From positions 312,573-376,572 of the forward strand of contig NW_020194519.1 in NCBI RefSeq assembly GCF_002865645.1: a DNA stretch of 64,000 bases. Reading direction: 5' to 3'. Shown here in pieces: positions 57,351 to 64,000 of the stretch; the first letter of the stretch is position 1, and every line of letters starts with the position of its first letter. The notes under the pieces are model-generated. The model was not told where the DNA came from. It worked only from the letters and a program-made list of their open reading frames with translations, and did not search any database. The translations under genes and the position numbers were made by a program. The DNA comes from Hyaloscypha bicolor E. Lineage: Eukaryota > Ascomycota > Leotiomycetes > Helotiales > Hyaloscyphaceae.

Positions 57351-57713
57351 ATCGTTCGGCGTTTCCCACCTACAATTCGCCTAGCACGCCTTGTAGGTGA
57401 GGGATAGCGATACGCAACGAACAGCGATACGCAAATCGCACCAAAATTTGTATGGGCAAATGGGGCAGATTTGCACCACAATAACGCCTTAATCTTTTAG
57501 ACTTAAAATTTACTAAGCTAAAGGGCCTACACCTTGGGATCAATTCCCAATACTTAGACACTATTTTATTACGTTGCGTTGTGAGAATTCAAAGGGAGAA
57601 AAGGAGAGATTCCCACCAAAATCTCAGATTTGCGTATCGCTGTTCGTTGCGTATCGCTATCCCTCACCTACAAGGCGTACTAAGCGAGTTGGAGGTGAGA
57701 ACCACCGAACGAT
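57351..57713. mobile_element. 363-bp MITE-like fold-back element, TA duplication
   Basis: Inverted ends of about 90 bp: ATCGTTCGGCG.. on the left and, as complement, ATCGTTCGGTGG.. on the right, both continuing through CCTTGTAGGTGAGGGATAGC and GATACGCAACGAACAGCGAT. TA sits on both sides (57349-57350 and 57714-57715). No coding sequence; consistent with a Tc1/mariner-type non-autonomous element. Confidence 0.8.
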
Positions 57714-58055
57714 TACTACGTACACCGCGGTGTGGTGAAGGACTTAGACCGTAATAATTAAGATAACACGTGACCCATGCTGGGTAATTGTTTCTGCTAT
57801 TAAATCTTTAAGGAAATAGCTCTTTTGATTTTCGTGAAATTGTAATCCGCTTTATAATATTATATAAAGTAAGAAACTAAGAATTTTGCGTGTATTACCT
57901 GACTTTTCAGTCTTGGTAGATATAATTTTAAATAGTAGATTTCGGGTTTAAAACGAGGAAATGTGGCGCAGTTGGTTGTTGCTTAACCTATCTGAATGCT
58001 AACTTCTCATGTGGGCAAAAAAAGTTCCCTTAATTGGGTGCAATAATCGTAACAT

Positions 58056-58990
58056 GGGCTCCTTCATAACCCTTGCACAACCTCCTCATTGTCGGAGTAA
58101 ATCAGAAGGGTGACATTTATTTTTTTAATCTTCGCGTATGTTTTTTCCCTATGCACTCGCTTAATTTTAGTGGCTCGTACGCTGAAACGGCTCCCTAAAC
58201 TCAAGTGAGTCTCACGAAAAGCCCCCTGGACTTCCCAGCTTTGCACCGCCGCATCATCGCGAGTTCAAGTCAGAATTACACTCGGGCTGGACCGCTGGAA
58301 AGGCGCAACTGAGAATTATAATTGCGCAATTAAAATTATTTTGTGCGACAAGTTTATTTTAGACTAACGAGCCCAATCTCACTAGTCTGTGCGTACAGGG
58401 CATTTTTCAGGCAGATTCAGGCATCGCGAATTCGCTTATAGGCTTGCCAAAACCAAAGTCTACGAAATCACTTAATGATTATAAGACGATAACAAATAAT
58501 TACGACTTGATGTCTGGCGCCTGAAAAGTAAAGTAACTAAAGTATGATTTCATTAATTAATTCTTAAGAATTTAAAGGTTTGAAATTTTGAAATATTACT
58601 AAAATGCCCTGAACGCACAGACTAGTGAGACTGGGCTCGTAAAGTAGGAAGTACGCTGGAAAGCCTATAGTTATTCACTAAAGAAAAGCGCTGGAAATAA
58701 GCGAAATTAAGCGAATCTGATCTTTCGGCAAAAAAATGTCAAAACTTTCGCAAAAGCTATGGCTCCCTCGTAACCCTTGCGCAATTAATATTCATGCCTG
58801 GAGCAAATCAGACGCAGACAGACCCCATTTCATATCATTGGGCTGCGTTCTTTGCTGGGCAAAAAGGTAAAAAAATCGCAAAACAAAAAAATGGTTACGG
58901 TGTTATAACACCCGGGCTCCCTCATAACCCTTGCACAACTATTCCTCATCGCCAGAGCAAATCAGAAGGATGACATTTTTTTTTTAAATC
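58056..58990 (+). repeat. Three dispersed copies of a 75-80 bp sequence
   Basis: Copies start with GGCTCC(C/T)TC(A/G)TAACCCTTGC at 58056, 58761 and 58914. Copies 1 and 3 also share AATCAGAAGG(A/G)TGACATTT followed by a T-run (to 58130 and 58990). The terminal T-run recalls an RNA polymerase III terminator or a SINE tail, but no clear A/B box was found. Confidence 0.7.
58368..58639. mobile_element. 272-bp MITE-like element with 40-bp TIRs, TAA duplication
   Basis: The left end CGAGCCCAATCTCACTAGTC and the complement of the right end CGAGCCCAGTCTCACTAGTC match over about 40 bp. TAA flanks both sides (58365-58367 and 58640-58642). A 3-bp TWA-type duplication is typical of PIF/Harbinger elements; the class is inferred from this alone. 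Confidence 0.8.
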
Positions 58991-59031
58991 ACTGGGGGTG
59001 AGTATGTTTTCATACCCGGGGTATTATTTTT

Positions 59032-59403
59032 GTGTTGGGCCACACATACCCCTGTGCCACCGGTCCCGGCCTTGTTGACGCATATTTTCTTATTTTGATT
59101 TATAAAGGTATGTCGGTGTCTTCTCCTTTGTCCCTTCCTTCTTTGGTTTGCTGTTCTCTCTTTGAGGAAGACGGAAGGAGGTGTTGCGGAGGCGGTGATA
59201 CTTCTTGTTGTTTTTGGAAAATGGGTGCTTGTCGCTCCTCGCTTGTTCTACTCGCCCGATCCGAGGATCTGCCGGGCACGCGACTCGTTGGCCTCGCTCA
59301 TCAGGACGATGCAGTTTGTCTGTATGTCAATCGATACCAAAGGAAATGCTACAGGAACCTGAGGTTTGGACCTCTGTTTTCTGAGGGGTTTCTCTTTTTG
59401 TGA
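59032..59403 (+). other. Unrecognised open frame of 123 codons ending in the dispersed repeat
   Basis: The frame starts at a TTG-type or uncertain start and includes a Cys-rich stretch (RRCCGGGDTSCCFW). Its last 30 codons are copy 2 of the repeat seen after the HET fragment. No family recognised; coding status doubtful. Confidence 0.2.
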
Positions 59404-60589
59404 GAGGTCAAGTCTGGTGCAAATGCCGAGAACTTGGGCTTAGATTAAACTATAAAGAAATACGTAAAGAACTAAAATACATGCGTAGTCTGCTTGTAAA
59501 TAAACAGGCTGCTTAAGCATAACGCTAGTAGTGGCCTGGTAACCACCCCCTTCGGCTAGTGCACTCGTATGTCACGTGTAGTGGGGGAATCCCCCGATGC
59601 ACATGACTTCCAAAGAACGGTTCACTACGGCCATGCCGTAGCCTCATGGGTTCTAACCCTCACAGTTAGGAAGAATAGAACTTCAGAACTTCTAATCTGC
59701 GTGCTCCAATGATTACATTAATAAGGGGGGCGGAGGAGGGGTCGAGGGGTCTCTCTAGTATTAAATTAAGGAAGAGAGAGAGAGAGAGAGAGCAAAACGG
59801 AAAATGAAAGAGAAGGAAAAGGGGGAGGGTCTAAGGAGAGGGAGAAATATTAATTGCGGTAGTTCCACAGGTGTAAAAGGTATCTCTTGGGCCCTTAGGA
59901 AGTGGTTTCTTACCTATAAGGCTCTAGGAGGTAACATATTACCTAAAAAGCCCTTGGGGATATCTGTTATGTATGTGGGACTACTGTAACTAATGTTATA
60001 ATCGTTGGTCCGAGCGAGAAATCATAAAATAGGGTACTTGGTCGTTTTTTATATGTATTAAATTGACCCTATTTCATGAAACTGACCTACTTATCTGCTT
60101 CAAGAAGTCCGCGTTCGATTTGATTATTAATTCCGGGAAATACGGGCCAGGGGAGTAATTTCATGCAATACGCCAAATCGAACAGCGCCTTATTTTCGTA
60201 TACTCAAGCTACATGATATACTATTTTCTACTATATAATAGAGTATAGCACCCGATCAATAATTACTCCTACTTCTCTTTCGCCCCAGTATACAAATTCC
60301 CTGTCACAGGCTTTTCAACCTCAAAACTAGTAAAACAACAATCACCTACGTCATTCTCCCCGCCTACTATGCCCTATATTACCGGTTTCAAATGCGCCAT
60401 CGAGTCCTCACTCGGTCGATGACAAGCAGCACTAATCGTAGCGCTACAACTCCCTACCAAAGGAATCCTATCATCGAACCTTCGAAATCCGTTCGCGATC
60501 GCACTAAGCAAACCTACGCTTCCTAAAACTAGCACCTAGAAGAGAGCGAGGCACGAATAGCCAATAGTCGAGATTGAACTTTCTTTCTC
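59404..60589. other. Intergenic stretch
   Basis: Holds the (AG)n run, a TCACGTG-type motif near 59573 and a purine-rich short frame (59804-59989) that is not convincing as a gene. Confidence 0.4.
59771..59793 (+). repeat. (AG)n microsatellite
   Basis: An uninterrupted run of about eleven AG units in otherwise ordinary sequence. Confidence 0.9.
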
Positions 60590-62095
60590 GAGGTAACTAT
60601 TTGGGTGGTAGATATTTACGAGAGCGAGGAACATCGTTTGAGACATCAGCTAGTGCAGGCCGCCGGACATGAGCATAAGTGGCTAGTTATACATTTTAGC
60701 TTGGAAAGTACTTTTATCCCTTCTTAAGATAACTGTGTGGACTTACTATGGCATATGTATAACGTAGCTGCAGATAATACTTCGATCTCTGTCGTCCCTC
60801 GGGGGCAGTGACGCGCAACGGTTTGCGGAAACGCGCGAAGTGACTCTATTCCTGGGCACCTAGCATGTAGGAAAAGAGCCTGTCATATAGTAAGTAGAGC
60901 AAAGAGAGGACGCCTTGGGGGAGGTTGGCAAAAAGGATAGTGCGGATGATACTTATAGGGGCGATGCCGACGAGTGTATAGGTGCTCATAGTGCCGAAAC
61001 TAAGATTCCAGATAGTCTTGATGTTGTTAATAAAGAGGTTTAATGCCCCAAGGCCAAGAAAGAAGATCCCAACTCCGATAAACCCTACACATCTGGGTTT
61101 ATTAGATATAATTAAGGAGGTAGAATACAGTAGCTCTGGCCCTTACAGAAGGTTGCACGTCAGCTATCTTTTGACACTTGTAGCTCGAAAACTAAAAATG
61201 CCATACCGGCATCCATGGTCTCGCAGCCCGCAGCGCCCACACTCCACCTCGGAAACCCCTTCTAGTACTAAGGCAAATACCTCAGGTAGTGGGATCCGGA
61301 TCTTATAGAAAAGAGGCAATTGTATCACCGATTGTGACAAGAGTCGGTTTGTTCAATTTCTAAATAGCTAGAATCACTGGAAAGGTAACGGTCAGCTCTT
61401 CAATTAGCAATGCCAAGGCTCTAATTCTATACTAGGAATTTGACCTCAGACCTACTATTGCCATATATATCGTGGTGGGATACTAATAAGTTGAGAGGAA
61501 AATACGTACTTATATATGCTTTAGTGACGTTAACACCGATCACCACGAGTATGATAAGAAGACTAAAGCTTAGCTAGCATTTTTCTTCGACCTCTTCAAC
61601 TATATAGTAGCTGATGCGATAGCCACCGATAGTCCAATCTGAAGCTGCGGCTTTGGAAACGGATAGGGTACAGAGTAGGGAATTCCCATTTGTATCAAAG
61701 TTCCAGTCACCGCCACATATCTAGAAGTAAGGATTTCCGTACTCACTATATACCCTGGTTGAATTAAGTACTGAGTTATTGAAGGTGTTTGTATCGCTTG
61801 TTACTAGTAGGACATTGCGAACTTTACTTACAAAATTGACGCCGTACGCGGTCATGTAGTCTGTGGAAGTATAGTTTACGAGCCTATCGTTCACTGCCGC
61901 TTCGTGCAAGGTATCAAGGACGCTAGAATCGGCCAACTCGGCTGACCCGTTGTTATACACGTTATAATTAGATAAAGATCCGAGGAAGTCTTGAACTACG
62001 AGGATGATATAATAGTTATTTGCGGAAATGGTAGAGAAGACGGCAGTGTTATACCTGATCGACATTAGCACGCTAGCTCGATGAAACAATAACTA
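60590..62095 (-). pseudogene. Decayed DUF6536-type fungal membrane-protein gene
   Basis: On the minus strand, 62089 to 61721 reads IRYNTAVFSTISANNYYIILVVQDFL and later NVLLVTS, NNSVLNSTRVYSEYGNP. Further fragments are DWTIGGYRIRYYIVEEVEEKC (about 61640-61570), LPQGVLSLLYLLYDRLFSYML (about 60920-60850), FARFRKPLRVTAPEGRQRS (about 60840-60785) and PLMLMSGGLH-stop-LMSQTMFLALVNIYHP (about 60690-60600). They lie in the expected order of fungal DUF6536 proteins, polytopic proteins of unknown function. Stops (including TAG where Trp is expected) and frame changes show it is dead. N-terminal part not found. Confidence 0.7.
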
Positions 62096-64000
62096 AAACG
62101 AGATAGGACAACGAGCAAAAATGACACACATTAGATGTAAAGGCACTAAGCTTAATCCAAGGATCGCTTATATAAATATTCTAACCTAGGATATTGCTCG
62201 AAGGTTGTAGATACTAGGTATTCCTATATCTAGCTAGCTATACTTTACGTGTGCCTTATCTACCTCCTTTCGAGTTAGGCTACTTATGACTTGTATTATA
62301 TCTAAGACTTGTTAGGCTATTCTCTATTATAAACAATTCCTTAGTAGTTAAGTGTAGAGTGTACAATTACTAGCGCTAAGCAGCAAGGTACTTATAATAT
62401 TAATTCCTAAATAAATCTATAAAATTATCCTTGCAACTTCCTAGCAGCTTCTAATGTATAGATATAATAACCTATTAATTACTTGATAGTTTCTTACAGC
62501 CTACACAGTTAGCCCGACGTTTAATAGACAGACTGCTATTGTAGTAGCCGAGCACATTGCCACTCCAACTTTTCAACCAGAGAAGCCATGCTATGGTTGT
62601 TTCTAGCTATCGTTAACTGATTCCCGAATCTCCGGTTTGATAATTGAATACCTGTTTGTTAAACAATTATTAAGCTATAAGAGAGGAGCTAAAGAGACAG
62701 ATAATTGCCAACTAGAACTGTTATTAATGTACTATAAAAATGCATGGAATATACTACTTATTCCTCTAGTTTATAACTCTCGTTGCTTGAAAGAGTCCTT
62801 GGCCTATCTAGTCTACTAGATAGAGATTCGAGGTTGCCGTAATCTAAAGTGTCTTCGTACTTGTAACGAGGTAGATTTAGACTAAGGTCGCCATTATCTC
62901 TTGTAAGAGAAGTCTACGAGTAGGGTAAGTATTACTGCCGTGCCATAATTGAAAAAGCTTATTTCCAGCGATAACATATGAGTTAAAAACGCCTCGATTG
63001 CACTAAAGGAGGGGAGGTAGGCGCAAAGGTGATCAACGATGGTGGGACGGAGAAGAAAAGTAAGACATGGGAGCATGTTGAGGCTTAAAACGCGGGATAG
63101 GGTTCATGCTAATTCTGGACCGTAGAAATAGTAGATGAAGAGAGCGGATCCTATTAGTTCATATTAATGCTAAAGTTCCCAGGTCTGAAACCTTGGAGCG
63201 GCTGAGCGAACGCCAATATTGAAATCCTGCATTACAAACCATACGTACTCCGTTCCCATTGGTCCTTATTGTCATGGACCAATGTGAACTGTATGTCTCA
63301 AGTCTAGACTCGTAGACACCACACCTGAATTCATGCAGCCACGGCCTCTGCCGTCTCCTATTGACCAATTATGGAGCGGTTCCAGGCATGGTTTCATGTT
63401 CTAGACTTTGGTTTTTTCATCTGGGCGCCGATCTCTTCCACGGGAGAGAATTGCCAGCACTCACCAGGGAAGCACCTGAAAACTTTATAAGATTTAAGAA
63501 AATCTACTTAGTCTATTGGGTTACGATTAGCTATAAGAGATCAATCAAAGGCATACTTTATTATTCTACTTAGTAATATGATCTGAGATCTAGCTACTCG
63601 TGCTACTACAGTGCTGCGAGACACCTGAAACCCTGCCATGTGTAGGTTGCCAGGGTATGGAATGTTGGGGGCTGAAATTGCGGGGTAGCATAGCATCAGA
63701 TTGTTTACCTCGTACGAAGGATGATCTTATTTTGAACGAATCTCGTTCTTGCTCAGAGGTGAGCGGAACTGTGTTATTAGCAGGCCGGGCTGAGTTGATA
63801 TAAGGAGATGCGAAGATCAGAAAAGTCTCGGGACGATGGGCAGGCAATGAATCTTAAGCCGGTGAGGAGATTGGGGTCATGTTCCCGCAGCTCATCTGAA
63901 ATCTCAAACTTGCTGGATTAAAATGGGCCTATGGCTAACAGCAAGTCATAGCCCACCTGCTACGGCTACACATATCTTATGACAAAGCTTGGATTTCGTC
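62096..64000. other. Gene-poor end of the window
   Basis: Several short open frames on both strands (for example 63847-63590 and 63368-63159, minus) show no recognisable family. Composition is moderately AT-rich. No RNA gene or clear repeat was found. Confidence 0.45.

Noticed and set aside
57960..58050. tRNA-like A box (TGGCGCAGTTGG)
   Set aside because: No matching cloverleaf, anticodon stem or T-loop at the right distance could be drawn.
60982..61308. Plus-strand 108-codon frame
   Set aside because: It overlaps DUF6536 fragments read on the minus strand and has no recognisable features.

Overview
This window looks like nuclear DNA of a filamentous ascomycete (Pezizomycotina). The evidence is short GT-AG introns of about 47-73 bp, fungal families (an ER TRAP-alpha/Irc22-like protein, WSC domains, a HET domain, DUF6536-like membrane protein remains), and a long AT-rich block of retrotransposons whose coding sequence is full of C-to-T/G-to-A changes, as expected from repeat-induced point mutation (RIP). 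The exact species cannot be read from the sequence.

Layout. 1-~540: truncated end of an NFX1-type zinc-finger gene (minus). 1943-7708: a compact nucleobase-type module of a NAT/NCS2 purine permease (minus), a divergently transcribed cyclic deaminase-type amidohydrolase, and a Fe(II)/2-oxoglutarate dioxygenase. The shared promoter between the first two holds an exact TCGG-N6-CCGA site (the published UaY/Ppr1 half-site arrangement) next to GATA-factor sites. 7995-8963: TRAP-alpha-like gene (minus). 8964-12898: no recognisable gene. 12903-15926: a 3.0-kb DNA transposon with 210-bp terminal inverted repeats, a GATC target duplication and a retroviral-type integrase gene broken by stops. 16237-21808: a very large minus-strand gene of 14 exons that joins a secretion signal, a quinoprotein-like beta-propeller, a long Ser/Thr-rich linker, two WSC domains and a complete multicopper oxidase in one reading frame, apart from one apparent frameshift.

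23641-~56060 is about 32 kb of AT-rich, RIP-degraded DNA. It holds a Ty1/copia element (24416-38505, 269-bp LTRs, ATTAA duplication) split by a nested Ty3/gypsy element (29382-37188, 298-bp LTRs, AGAAA duplication), a second gypsy element (41403-48422), two more partial copia copies (48423-52869 and 52901-~54510), a small MITE-like hairpin, and a GC-richer island (39420-40620). All three readable reverse transcriptases have the catalytic Asp-Asp changed to Asn-Asn.

56060-64000 returns to balanced composition but is gene-poor: a truncated HET-domain reading frame, two MITE-like inverted-repeat elements, a thrice-repeated 75-80 bp sequence, and a decayed DUF6536-type gene (60590-62095, minus).

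Best leads: (1) the propeller-WSC-multicopper oxidase fusion; (2) the permease-deaminase-dioxygenase module with its UaY-like promoter; (3) the integrase-bearing TIR transposon with arrays of TTGATCAA palindromes in its ends.
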